Both the position numbers and the translations under genes were made by a program. This document shows, piece by piece, positions 49,720 through 61,471 of a stretch of 64,000 bases of DNA (position 1 is its first letter; every line of letters begins with the position of its first letter). Under the pieces are notes generated by a model. It had not been told where the DNA came from and searched no databases. It worked only from the letters and a program-made list of their open reading frames with translations. Source of the DNA: an uncultured Gemmatimonadales bacterium (GTDB lineage: Bacteria > Gemmatimonadota > Gemmatimonadetes > Palauibacterales > Palauibacteraceae). Location: positions 1 through 64,000 of the forward strand of contig CAMYMV010000003.1 in the NCBI GenBank assembly GCA_947259585.1. Direction: 5' to 3'.

Positions 49720-50982
49720 CTAATTGCCCGGCACCCTCACGTCGACCCACACCAGTCGGTGGTCCGAGCTCGGGAACGGGAACGTCCCCACAAGCGGGAA
49801 CAGCGGGTCGCTGCTCAGCGGCCAGAACACGCCTGCTTCCCGGATCTGGAGGTTCTTTCGTGGCAGGACGTAGTCTGCCCGAAGGTTGCCGGGAGCGAAG
49901 TCGCTGAAGTCCGCCGTGTCGAACGCCGGATCGCTGATGTGCGTTGCGTTGGCCCCGCCCTGGAGGGCCGACTGCTCCACCGCGCCCTCGCTGCTCGGCG
50001 TCACCTTCGTGTTGACGAGCGGGTGCTCCAGCAGCTGCTGGGCCGCGTCGGGGAAGCTGTCCCCGTCGTTCGGGTCTGCATTCTGGTCGCCGGCGATGAC
50101 GAACATGTCACCGGGGGGTAAGCCTCCGGGCATCCCGTCGTCATCGTAAATGTAGCCGGAGCGGGACGGGATGATGTAGTCCGCCCAGAACCGGATCTCG
50201 TCGTTGTTCCGCGTGCCATTGCGATCCTCGGGGCCGTCGAACACCGGCGGCGTAGGATGGCTGGTCAGGAAGTGGACCACCTTGTTGCCGATCTGGACCG
50301 GAATGTCCCAGTGACTCTTGGAGGAAAGCCGGAAGACGTCCAGTTCCTCGGGCGAGTACCAGTCGGCGGGTTCGGGCGTGGCGGGATCGTCCGGCAGGTT
50401 GGCGCCCGGCATGTCCTTCCAGAGGAACATCTGGAAGGTCCGAATCGAGGTCTCGTCGATCGGATACATCGAGTAGACGACCATTCCGAACTGACCGGGA
50501 AAGAAGCCGAAGCCGAACGAGTCGTTCGGAACGAAGTCGCCCGCGGCCCCGCTGTTGTCCAGGTCGAAACCGGAAAAAATGCCCGTGTTGGAGGGCGCGA
50601 TGAACAGGTACGGGTACTCGATCGGCTCCGCTCCGTTCTGCGAGACTTCGAGATAGTTGGCCTGGAAGTCTTCCGCGGCCTGCGGGTCGTAGTCGAACTC
50701 GTTGATGAGCAGGACGTCGGGTCGGGTCCGCTGGATGATCTCGGCGATCGTCGCCGGCTGGGCGCTCCCTGGCGAGGAGAGCTCGGCTCCCAGGGCCCCT
50801 GCGCTGAAGCGGTTCAGTGACGCGTTGAAGGTCGAGAAGCGGACGATCTTGTTCGCCGCTCCCTTGCCGGCGGAGGCGCGAGCGGCCGCCACACCCGCGG
50901 CATCGGGCTCCGTCACGGACTCTCCGCAAGCGGCCGCTACCAGTAGGCATAGGGAGAGAATGGGAATGCTCTGATTGCGCAT
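49720..50982 (-). CDS. Endonuclease/exonuclease/phosphatase-fold lipoprotein
   Basis: Lipobox LLVAAACG; IVRFSTFNASLNR...RPDVLLINEFDY...FVIAGDQNADPNDGDS...RADYVLPRKNLQI...SSDHRLVWVDV. Confidence 0.8.
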   Translation of the reverse strand: MRNQSIPILSLCLLVAAACGESVTEPDAAGVAAARASAGKGAANKIVRFSTFNASLNRFSAGALGAELSSPGSAQPATIAEIIQRTRPDVLLINEFDYDPQAAEDFQANYLEVSQNGAEPIEYPYLFIAPSNTGIFSGFDLDNSGAAGDFVPNDSFGFGFFPGQFGMVVYSMYPIDETSIRTFQMFLWKDMPGANLPDDPATPEPADWYSPEELDVFRLSSKSHWDIPVQIGNKVVHFLTSHPTPPVFDGPEDRNGTRNNDEIRFWADYIIPSRSGYIYDDDGMPGGLPPGDMFVIAGDQNADPNDGDSFPDAAQQLLEHPLVNTKVTPSSEGAVEQSALQGGANATHISDPAFDTADFSDFAPGNLRADYVLPRKNLQIREAGVFWPLSSDPLFPLVGTFPFPSSDHRLVWVDVRVPGN

Positions 50983-51101
50983 CGATGACCTCCTCTTACT
51001 GCTCGGGCGTGAGGGTCTCAAGACTGAAGACGGAGATGATGAGAGCGGAGACGGCACCGGCGCAAGAGTGGAGGTGCCGCAACGCTGTGGCACGGCTGCA
51101 G

Positions 51102-52451
51102 CTAGGTCGCGGCCAGCCTTCGGATCTCGGGCTCCACTTCGGCCAGGAGGGCTTCCTTCTCGGCGTGGTGAAGGAAGGCGCTCCGGAAGCCGTTCAGGAC
51201 GAGCTCGGCGATCTCATCAAGCGTGAAGCCGAGGTGCTTCCAGGCGCGCAGGTGCTCCTTGGTGACCGTGGTCCCGCTCATCAGCCGGTTGTCCGTGTTC
51301 AGGCTCACGACCAGGCCCCGGTCGAAGTAGAGCCGCACGGGGTGGCTCGCGAAATCCTTCACGGCGCGCGTCTGCACGTTGCTGGTCAGACAGATCTCGA
51401 GCGGGATCCGGTGGTCGTTGACGAACTGCATGAGGTCGGGGCCCTCGTACAGACGCGTTCCGTGGCCGATGCGGTGGGCTCCGCAGTAGTGCAGGGCCTG
51501 ATGGATCGACTCCGGTCCGTAGGCCTCGCCGGCGTGGATCGTGGCGTTGACGTTGGCGTTCCGCACCATGTAGAAGGCGTTCTTGTGCTTCTTGGCCGGG
51601 TAGTTGTACTCGGCTCCAGCGAGGTCGAACGCCACCACCCCCCTGTTCTTGTAGGCGATCGTGAGGTCGGCCAGGTCCCGGGAGACATCCGCTTCCATGT
51701 TGCGGATGCCGCAGATGATCAGCGAGGCGTCGATGCCGAACTCCTCCCGCGCCCTGCGCATGCCCCGAAGCGGCGCCTCAACGGTCTCGGGGAGCGGAAG
51801 CCGCTCCGCGGTGAGCAGGATTGGAGAGTACCGGATCTCCATGTACCTCACGTTCTCCGCCGCCGCATCCTCGCACAGCTCGTAGGCGATCCGCTCGATC
51901 GCCTCGGAGTGCTGCATGACGGAGAGCGTGACCCCGAAGCGCGCCAGGTAATCCTCGAGGTTGCGGGCGTCCTTCACGAACATGTACTCGCCCAGCGCCT
52001 CCGGGTCGGTCGCGGGGAGGGAGATGCCATGCTCGTCCGCCAGCTCGACGATCGTGGAGGGCCGGAGCGAGCCATCGAGGTGCACGTGCAGGTCGGTCTT
52101 GGGCATCGCGTGGATGCGGTCCCGCACCTCCTCCTCGGACAATCCCTCGTCAGCTACGGCCGACGCTTCGCCTTCAGCCTCCGGGTCCGCCGAGGCTGGC
52201 AGGCCTCCGGCCTGCCCGGCCTCAGGGGTCTCCCCGGCGCTGCCGCGCAGGAAGAGTCGAGCGCCCTCGGCTATCTGTCCGTCCAGACCGACGGGACTGC
52301 CGGATTGGTCGACCACGGTCAACTCGCCGCGCCGAACGCCCGCCAGCGCATCCTCGGAGTGCCAGGTGAGTGCGTCACGGACCAGGGCCCAGGGCCACAC
52401 GTCGTGCGGCACGTCGTCCACGTAGACCCGAAGCCGGCCCTCGGCAGTCAC
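51102..52451 (-). CDS. add: Adenosine deaminase with about 100-aa N-terminal extension
   Basis: MPKTDLHVHLDGSLRP; ATIHAGEAYGPESIHQAL; HRIGHGTRLYE; SLNTDNRLMSGTTVTKEH. GTG start 52451 inferred. Confidence 0.9.
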   Translation of the reverse strand: MTAEGRLRVYVDDVPHDVWPWALVRDALTWHSEDALAGVRRGELTVVDQSGSPVGLDGQIAEGARLFLRGSAGETPEAGQAGGLPASADPEAEGEASAVADEGLSEEEVRDRIHAMPKTDLHVHLDGSLRPSTIVELADEHGISLPATDPEALGEYMFVKDARNLEDYLARFGVTLSVMQHSEAIERIAYELCEDAAAENVRYMEIRYSPILLTAERLPLPETVEAPLRGMRRAREEFGIDASLIICGIRNMEADVSRDLADLTIAYKNRGVVAFDLAGAEYNYPAKKHKNAFYMVRNANVNATIHAGEAYGPESIHQALHYCGAHRIGHGTRLYEGPDLMQFVNDHRIPLEICLTSNVQTRAVKDFASHPVRLYFDRGLVVSLNTDNRLMSGTTVTKEHLRAWKHLGFTLDEIAELVLNGFRSAFLHHAEKEALLAEVEPEIRRLAAT

Positions 52452-54136
52452 GGACAGCCCGCCTCCCCCCCGATCACCGCCTGCCATCTCGGATCCTGCG
52501 GGGCCGTGACCGGCTGCGGCTGCTGCTCCAGGTAGGCGACCAGCGCGTCAAGATCCACGATCCCCGTCTGCTTGGCGGAGGTGGCCTCCTTCAGCATCCA
52601 GTAACCCGCGCCGCCCGCCGCCATGAAGTTGTTGACCACGACAGAGTAGGCGGAATCCGGCGACACGGGACGGCCATCGGCGAGACGTGCGCAGTGGATC
52701 CTCACCCCGGCGGCTTCCGAATCGTACTCGACCGTGAGGCCGCTGATGTTGGCCTCGATGCCGTCTTCGTCGACCGAGCTCTCGAGCGCGGATAGCAGGA
52801 ATCCGCCGCCGAGCTCGAGGAGGATCAGGGTATTCTGGAACGGCTGCACGCGGAACAGCTCGCCGTAGCTGACCGGGCCGGCGGGGAGGTCCGTCCGGAT
52901 GCCCCCGTTGTTCATGATTGCCACATCGGCTCCCGTGGCCGCCCGCTGCGCGTCCGCGATGAGCCGGCCCAGCGTCGAGGCCCCCCGATACTGCTTCTCC
53001 AGGGGATCGGCGAGCGTGGCGACGCTGGCCATCGCGACTTCCTCGGCTTCCTTCTCGTAGCGGTCGACCAGAGCCCTGACCTCGTCGACTCGCGCAGCGC
53101 TGTCCGGATAGACCGCGTCGATCGCGACTAGCTCGGCCACGACCTCGCCGGAGGCGTGGCGTGTGAGTAGGCCCCGGCCGATCGCTGACATGTTGGCGTA
53201 GGACTGGACGACCGGCGCTCCCTGAATCGTGTCATCGACGCGGCTGTGCGTGTGGCCCGTGACGACGTAGTCGAACGGCTGGGTCGTCAGGGCCAGCTCG
53301 TCCATCGCTTCGCCGGCGCAGCGTGGCTCGTTCCCGCTCGCGTCGTGGCAAAAGCCGCCGGCGTGCATGACGACGACCACGAAGTCCACGCCCTCCACCC
53401 GGATGCGGGGGATATAGCGGTTGAGCGTCTCGGCGATCGGGCGAAACTCGAGGCCGGCTACGCTGTCCGGGTGGGTCGTCACCGGGGTGGAGCGCGTCGT
53501 CGCGCCGATCACCCCGATCCGCACGCCCTCGCGCTCGAGGATCGCATACGGCTTCACCCAGGGCGGGTGAAGGCTCGTTCCTTTCTCATACGTGTTGGCG
53601 CTCAGGATCGGGAAGCGAGCCTGCCTCATTCGCTCCTGGAGGGTCTGAATCCCCCAGTCGAACTCGTGGTTGCCGAGCGCCGCGGCGTCGTAGCCGATCT
53701 CGTTCATCACGTCGATCGTCGCCCGGCCGCCCGTGAGGTTCGACATCAGCGTCCCCTGCATCAGGTCGCCGCCGCTGAGAAGGAAGACGGGGCAGGGCGA
53801 TGTCCCCCGCACATCGTTCACGTAGGCGGAGATCGCCTCCGCGCCGCCCGCGGGTCGGTTTCCCGACCACGGCTGCTCGGCTGGACGAAGTCCGCCGTGC
53901 TCGTCGTTCGTCGAGAGGATGACGGCGCACGCCGAGTCGGCCGCCGAGGTCGCCGCCGGGCCCAACGAGCCGACGGCGGCACCGTCCGGCGCTTGGGTCG
54001 ATGGGGCGCCATCCAGCCGGACCGATGGGGCGCCGTCCAGCGCGGGCACGCGCGGCGCGAAGCCTGAAATCCCGACGATCGCGGCACCTGCAATGGCCGC
54101 CGCGGCCGCTACCCGGAGGCTGAGACGCGCGCTCAT
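52448..54136 (-). CDS. Bifunctional metallophosphatase/5'-nucleotidase (UshA family), exported
   Basis: VILSTNDEHGGL...LLSGGDLMQGTLMSNLTGGRATIDVMNEIGYDAAALGNHEFDWG; C-terminal NNGGIRTDLPAGPVSYGELFRVQPF. Confidence 0.9.
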   Translation of the reverse strand: MSARLSLRVAAAAAIAGAAIVGISGFAPRVPALDGAPSVRLDGAPSTQAPDGAAVGSLGPAATSAADSACAVILSTNDEHGGLRPAEQPWSGNRPAGGAEAISAYVNDVRGTSPCPVFLLSGGDLMQGTLMSNLTGGRATIDVMNEIGYDAAALGNHEFDWGIQTLQERMRQARFPILSANTYEKGTSLHPPWVKPYAILEREGVRIGVIGATTRSTPVTTHPDSVAGLEFRPIAETLNRYIPRIRVEGVDFVVVVMHAGGFCHDASGNEPRCAGEAMDELALTTQPFDYVVTGHTHSRVDDTIQGAPVVQSYANMSAIGRGLLTRHASGEVVAELVAIDAVYPDSAARVDEVRALVDRYEKEAEEVAMASVATLADPLEKQYRGASTLGRLIADAQRAATGADVAIMNNGGIRTDLPAGPVSYGELFRVQPFQNTLILLELGGGFLLSALESSVDEDGIEANISGLTVEYDSEAAGVRIHCARLADGRPVSPDSAYSVVVNNFMAAGGAGYWMLKEATSAKQTGIVDLDALVAYLEQQPQPVTAPQDPRWQAVIGGEAGCP

Positions 54137-55613
54137 ACGACGCCGGCGAGGTCATGGCCCGCCTCCAGGTCGATGAGCGGGGCCTGATACTCTCCCGTCC
54201 AGCACGCCGTGCAGAACGGCCCGAACTCCTCCACGGAGGACTGCAGCCCATCCAGGGACAGATAGCCGAGCGAGTCCACGCCGAGGTGATCGCGGATCTG
54301 TTCGATCGAGTGCTCGGAGCCGATGAGTTCGGTGCGCGTGGGCATGTCGATACCGTAGTAACACGGGTAGCGGATCGGGGGAGAGGCGACACGGAGGTGG
54401 ATCTCCCGCGCTCCCGCCTCCCTGAGCATGGCCACCAGGCCCTTGCTCGTCGTGCCGCGGACCAGGGAGTCGTCCACGACGACGGCCCGTTTGCCGGCGA
54501 TCAGCTCGGTAACCGCGTTGTACTTGATGCGAACGCGGAAGTCGCGGCCGGCCTGCGTCGGGTAGATGAACGTCCGTCCCACGTAGTGGTTCCGAATCAG
54601 CGCGAGCTCGAAGGCGATTCCGGATTCCTCCGAGTAGCCGAGCGCGGCCGAGTTGGACGAATCCGGAACGGCGAATACGCAGTCGGCTTCGGCCGGATGC
54701 TCGCGCGCCAGTTGCCGGCCGAACGCCCTCCGGGCGCCGTCCACGGAGCAACCCCAGACGCGGGAGTCGGGGCGTGCGAAGTAGACGAGCTCGAACAGGC
54801 ACGGCGCGGGCGAGGCCGGCGGCAGCGGACGGAGGTTCTCCATCTGACCGTCCCGGATGCGCAGCACCTCGCCTGGCTTCACGTCGCGCATGTACTCGGC
54901 GCCGATCAGGTCCAGCGCGCACGTCTCCGAGCAGACGATGATCGCCTCCCCCAGCCTTCCGAGCACAAGGGGCCGGAACCCACGCGAGTCACGGGCCGCG
55001 TAGATGGTCTTGCCGACGCTCAGGACCAGAGAGAAGGCACCGACGAGCTGGGAGAGGGCGTCGTCGACCTGCTGTCGCTCCTCCTCCCGCCGGGAACGCG
55101 CGATCAGGTGGATCACCACCTCGGAGTCCGAGTCCGTCTGGAAGATCGCGCCTTCCTCCGAGAGGCGGTGCCTGAGCTCCAGCCCGTTCGTGATGTTTCC
55201 GTTGTGGGCGAGTGCCATCGATCCGTGCCGGTACTCCACCAGCACGGGTTGGCAGTTGCGCAGCTCCGAGCCGCCCGAGGTCGAGTAACGGACGTGCCCG
55301 ATCGCCGTGGAGCCGATGAGGCGAGCGAGGCGATCCTCGTCGAACACGTCCGCGACCAGACCCATTCCCCGGTGGCTCCGGGCGGTCCCGAGCTCGTCGA
55401 TCGAGACGATCCCGGCGGACTCCTGGCCGCGGTGCTGCAGCGCGTAGAGCCCCATGAAGGCGAGCTCCGCCGCGGCCGGAGTGCCGCTGATCGCGAACAC
55501 GCCGCACTTCTCGCGGGGTCGGTCGGGCTCGTCAGATCGGGCTTCGCCTGGGCTCATCGATTCCTGATAGCAGTCGGGGCTCATCACGGATTTCGGATCG
55601 CAGTCGGGGTCCA

Positions 55614-55614
<1 letters not shown>
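54133..55614 (-). CDS. purF: Amidophosphoribosyltransferase PurF
   Basis: REKCGVFAISG; ALQHRGQESAGI; VVVDDSLVRGTTSKGLV; start overlaps purL stop. Confidence 0.95.
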
Positions 55615-57883
<2,269 letters not shown>

Positions 57884-57887
<4 letters not shown>

Positions 57888-58657
57888 GGCGTGCTCGCTT
57901 CCGCGGCTTCCGCCGCCTCCGTTCCGGGCCCGTCGCCGGCTTCCGCCACCTGCTTGGCCGTGCCGCCCGTCGCTTGAAGAAACTCGATCAAGGAGTGAAA
58001 GACGCCGAGGCCGTCGGTGCCGAGAAGCTTCGAGACCACGCGTTCCGGGTGAGGCATGAGACCGACCACTCGACGGCCTTCGTCACAGATTCCCGCGATG
58101 TTCCGGACCGAGCCGTTGGGGTTGGCTTCTTCCGCAGGCTGTCCCAGCTCGTCCACGTACCGGAAGATCACCCGGCGCTCGCCTTCGAGCGCGTCGATCA
58201 CCCTCTGATCGGCGACGTACTGGCCCTCGCCGTGGGCGATCGGCATCCGGAGGACGTCTCCGTCATCGTACTTCGAGGTGAAAGGGGTGTCGGTCCGTTC
58301 GACCCGGACCCGGACAGGGTGGGAGCGAAAGCGCAGCGAATCGTTTCGGACCAGGGCACCGGGTAGGAGACCCGCCTCGCAGAGGATCTGGAAACCGTTG
58401 CAGATGCCGAGCACCGGCCCGCCGTCTCGAGCGAAGGCGATCACCTCGCGCATAATCGGGCTGAAGCGCGCGATCGCGCCGGCCCGCAGGTGGTCCCCGT
58501 ACGAGAAGCCGCCGGGCAGGAGGATCGCGTGGCACCCTTCCAGGTCGTGCGACTTGTGCCACAGGTAGACAGCTTCGGCTCCGATCCCCTCGTCGACGGC
58601 GCGGTAGCAATCCTGGTCGCAGTTTGAGCCCGGGAACCGAACGATGCCGATCTTCAC
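57884..58657 (-). CDS. purQ: Phosphoribosylformylglycinamidine synthase subunit PurQ
   Basis: [63 protein letters not shown]. Confidence 0.94.
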
Positions 58658-58920
58658 GGGGATGCCGTCTCCGGAGATGCGATCTGCACCTCGTAGCGCT
58701 CGATCACGGGGTTGGCGATCAGCTCCTCGCACATGCGGTCGACGCTGCTCTTCGCCTCATCCGCGTCGTCGGCGTCGAGCTCGAAGCGCACCAAGCGGCC
58801 GGCCTTCACGTGGTGGACCCCGCTGTAGCCGAGGTTGCCGAGGGCCTGTCCGATCGTCTGCCCTTCCGGGTCCACGATGCCTTCCCGGGGCGTGACCCGG
58901 ATCTCTATTTCGAATCTCAC
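58654..58920 (-). CDS. purS: Phosphoribosylformylglycinamidine synthase subunit PurS
   Basis: [46 protein letters not shown]. Confidence 0.92.
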   Translation of the reverse strand: MRFEIEIRVTPREGIVDPEGQTIGQALGNLGYSGVHHVKAGRLVRFELDADDADEAKSSVDRMCEELIANPVIERYEVQIASPETASP

Positions 58921-59044
58921 GAGTTCACTAGCCTTTTGACTGATATCATCTTATAGCGCGGTGTATGAAGTGTATTCTATCTTCCGCCGCCTCGGCTGCG
59001 TCGTCCGTATCCCGGGAGCCCGTCTTGTTCACATCCTCCGCTTA

Positions 59045-59072
59045 CTCTACCCGTACACCTGTACAGGTAGAG
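59045..59072. promoter_or_regulatory. 28-bp palindrome, second copy of the 4936-4963 dyad; candidate operator upstream of purS
   Basis: ctctacccgtacacctgtacaggtagag, 25/28 or better identity to ctctacctgtacacctgtacatgtagag. Confidence 0.55.
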
Positions 59073-59106
59073 GGACGGGCGCACTAGGTCGCCCCCATCG
59101 GCACGG

Positions 59107-60006
59107 TCAGTAGACGAGTAGCTCGCGGCCGGTGATTCGCCGATACGCATCGCGATAGCGCTCCGACGTGGCGGCGACCACCTCGTCGGACAGATCGGGC
59201 GGGGGCGCCTCCCCGTTCCAGTCTCCGGCCTTCCTCAGACCCTCCAGATAGTCACGGACAGGCTGCTTGTCCAACGACTCCTGGCCGCGTCCTGCCTCGT
59301 ACCTGTCCGCCGGCCAGAAGCGCGAGGAGTCGGGGGTCAGCGCCTCGTCGATCAAGAGCACTTCTCCCGTGTCCGACACCCCGAACTCGAACTTCGTGTC
59401 TGCCACGATGATCCCGCGTCTGGCCGCCACGTCTCGGCCGCACGAGTAGAGCGCCAGGCTGATCTCCTGCAGCATGTCGCTCGTCTTCTGCCCCAGGCGC
59501 CGCTGGAGCTGGCCGAACGTGATGTTCTCGTCGTGGCCTTCCTCGGCCTTCGTGGCCGGGGAGAACAGGGGCTCCGGCAACCGCTCGCTCTCCCTGAGGC
59601 CCTCCGGCAGCTTCTCGCCCGCCAACGTTCCGCTCTCCCTATACTCCTTCCAGGCGGACCCTGCCAGGTATCCCCTCACGACGCACTCGACGGGGAAGGG
59701 GGAGGCGCGCCGTACGAGCATGCCTCGACCCGCCCACGCCTCTCGCGTCTCGGCGAGCTCGGGCCGGACGGCGACGATCTCGTCCGGGTCGCTCGCCACG
59801 CAGTGATTCTGGATGAGGCGCGGGCTGCGGTCGAACCAGAAGGCGGAGAGCTGGGTCAGGACGATTCCCTTGTCCGGGATCGCCTGCGGGAGGACGTAGT
59901 CGAAGGCGCTGATCCGGTCGCTGGCGACCATCAGCAGGTGCTCTCCCAGGTCGTACATCTCTCGGACCTTGCCGCTGCGAAGGAGCGGGAGGGGGAGGGT
60001 CGTCAT
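59107..60006 (-). CDS. purC: Phosphoribosylaminoimidazole-succinocarboxamide synthase PurC
   Basis: RSGKVREMYDLGEHLLMVASDRISAFDYVL; ECVVRGYLAGSAWKEY. Confidence 0.94.
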   Translation of the reverse strand: MTTLPLPLLRSGKVREMYDLGEHLLMVASDRISAFDYVLPQAIPDKGIVLTQLSAFWFDRSPRLIQNHCVASDPDEIVAVRPELAETREAWAGRGMLVRRASPFPVECVVRGYLAGSAWKEYRESGTLAGEKLPEGLRESERLPEPLFSPATKAEEGHDENITFGQLQRRLGQKTSDMLQEISLALYSCGRDVAARRGIIVADTKFEFGVSDTGEVLLIDEALTPDSSRFWPADRYEAGRGQESLDKQPVRDYLEGLRKAGDWNGEAPPPDLSDEVVAATSERYRDAYRRITGRELLVY

Positions 60007-61442
60007 ACGCGCAATCTCGCGGGCTCGAGGTTCTTGGCGTCAGCCGAGTCCAGGGTCGGCTCAACGCGGTTGGTAAGGAAGGCATCGACCTGCTCCGCGG
60101 CGCGCCCCGTGAGCCGGCTTGGATCCGCCAGTTCGCGCAACGGCTCTCCCGAGAGCGGAATCTGATCGTCCTCCTCCACCCTGAGCAGGAAGTCGCCGGA
60201 GCCGGAGCCCGACTGCGCCAGTTCACGTGCGGCCATGGCATGGCCCCGGATCCGCTCGTGAAGGTCCTGTCGATCGCCGCCCACCCGCACCCCGGCGATG
60301 AGCAGGCTCTCCGCCAGGAGGAACGGGAGCTCGCGCTCGAGGCGTGCCCGGATGATCTCCGGTTGAACGACCAGGCCGCTCGCCACGTTCTGGGCGATCA
60401 GCAGGACGGCGTCCGCCGACAGGAAGGCTTCGGGCAGGACGATGCGTCGCGAGGCCGAGTCGTCGAGCGTGCGCTCGAGCCACTGCACCGACGCCGTCCA
60501 GGCCGCCTCCAGCTCCAGCGTGCAGAGGTGGCGCGCCAGGGCGCACATCCGCTCCGAGCGCATCGGGTTCCGCTTGTACGGCATCGCCGATGAGCCGATC
60601 TGCCGGCTGCCGAACGGCTCCTCCAGCTCGCCGATGCCCTGCAGAAGCCGGATGTCCGTTCCGAAGCGCGCGGCGCTCGACCCGATGCCCGAGAGCGCTC
60701 CCAGGACTCTCTGGTCGACCTTGCGGGGATAGACCTGTCCGACGACGTCGTAGACGCCCGGGAAACCGAACGCCTCGGCCAGCTTCCGGTTGAGCGCGTC
60801 GACCCGCTCGCCGTCGCCCAGAAGCTCCTGGAACGTCGCCTCCGTGCCGGTCGTGCCGCGCGCCCCGCGCAGCCGCAGCTCGCGCAGGGCCGCATCGACC
60901 TGATCGAGATCGAAGAGGAAGTCCTGCAGCCACAGGCACGCACGCTTGCCCACCGTGGTGGGTTGTGCGGGCTGGAAGTGCGTGTAACCCAGCGTCGGGA
61001 GATCGCGGTGCTCGCGGGCGAACGCCGCCAACGCCGCCACGGCCGCGACGAGGCGGTCACGTACGAGCCGGAGGGCGTCGCGCTGCTGGACGAGCGATGC
61101 GTTGTCGGCCACGAACGCGCTGGTGGCGCCGAGATGGATATAGCCGCGAGCCGCGGGCGCCATCTCCCCGAAATGGTGGACGTGCGCCATCACGTCGTGC
61201 CGGAGCTCCCCCTCCAGTTCGGCAACCCGGCCGAGGTCGAGTGCGTCGCGGGCCTCTCTCATCTCCGCGATCGCGGATTCGGGGATCTCGACCCCCAGCT
61301 CCCGTTCCGCCTCGGCAAGCGTGATCCAGAGGTCTCGCCAGATGAGAGCCGTGTGCGTCGGCGAGAAGATGTCGGCCATCTCCTCGGACGCGTAACGGTC
61401 GATCAGTGGGTGTGGATAGCGAAGGCGATCGTTCGACATCAT
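60003..61442 (-). CDS. purB: Adenylosuccinate lyase PurB
   Basis: RYPHPLIDRYASEEMADIFS; HLGATSAFVADNA; GSSAMPYKRNPMRSE. Confidence 0.94.
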   Translation of the reverse strand: MMSNDRLRYPHPLIDRYASEEMADIFSPTHTALIWRDLWITLAEAERELGVEIPESAIAEMREARDALDLGRVAELEGELRHDVMAHVHHFGEMAPAARGYIHLGATSAFVADNASLVQQRDALRLVRDRLVAAVAALAAFAREHRDLPTLGYTHFQPAQPTTVGKRACLWLQDFLFDLDQVDAALRELRLRGARGTTGTEATFQELLGDGERVDALNRKLAEAFGFPGVYDVVGQVYPRKVDQRVLGALSGIGSSAARFGTDIRLLQGIGELEEPFGSRQIGSSAMPYKRNPMRSERMCALARHLCTLELEAAWTASVQWLERTLDDSASRRIVLPEAFLSADAVLLIAQNVASGLVVQPEIIRARLERELPFLLAESLLIAGVRVGGDRQDLHERIRGHAMAARELAQSGSGSGDFLLRVEEDDQIPLSGEPLRELADPSRLTGRAAEQVDAFLTNRVEPTLDSADAKNLEPARLRV

Positions 61443-61471
61443 GCCTAGCGGGCCGCTGACGAGCTCATGGG

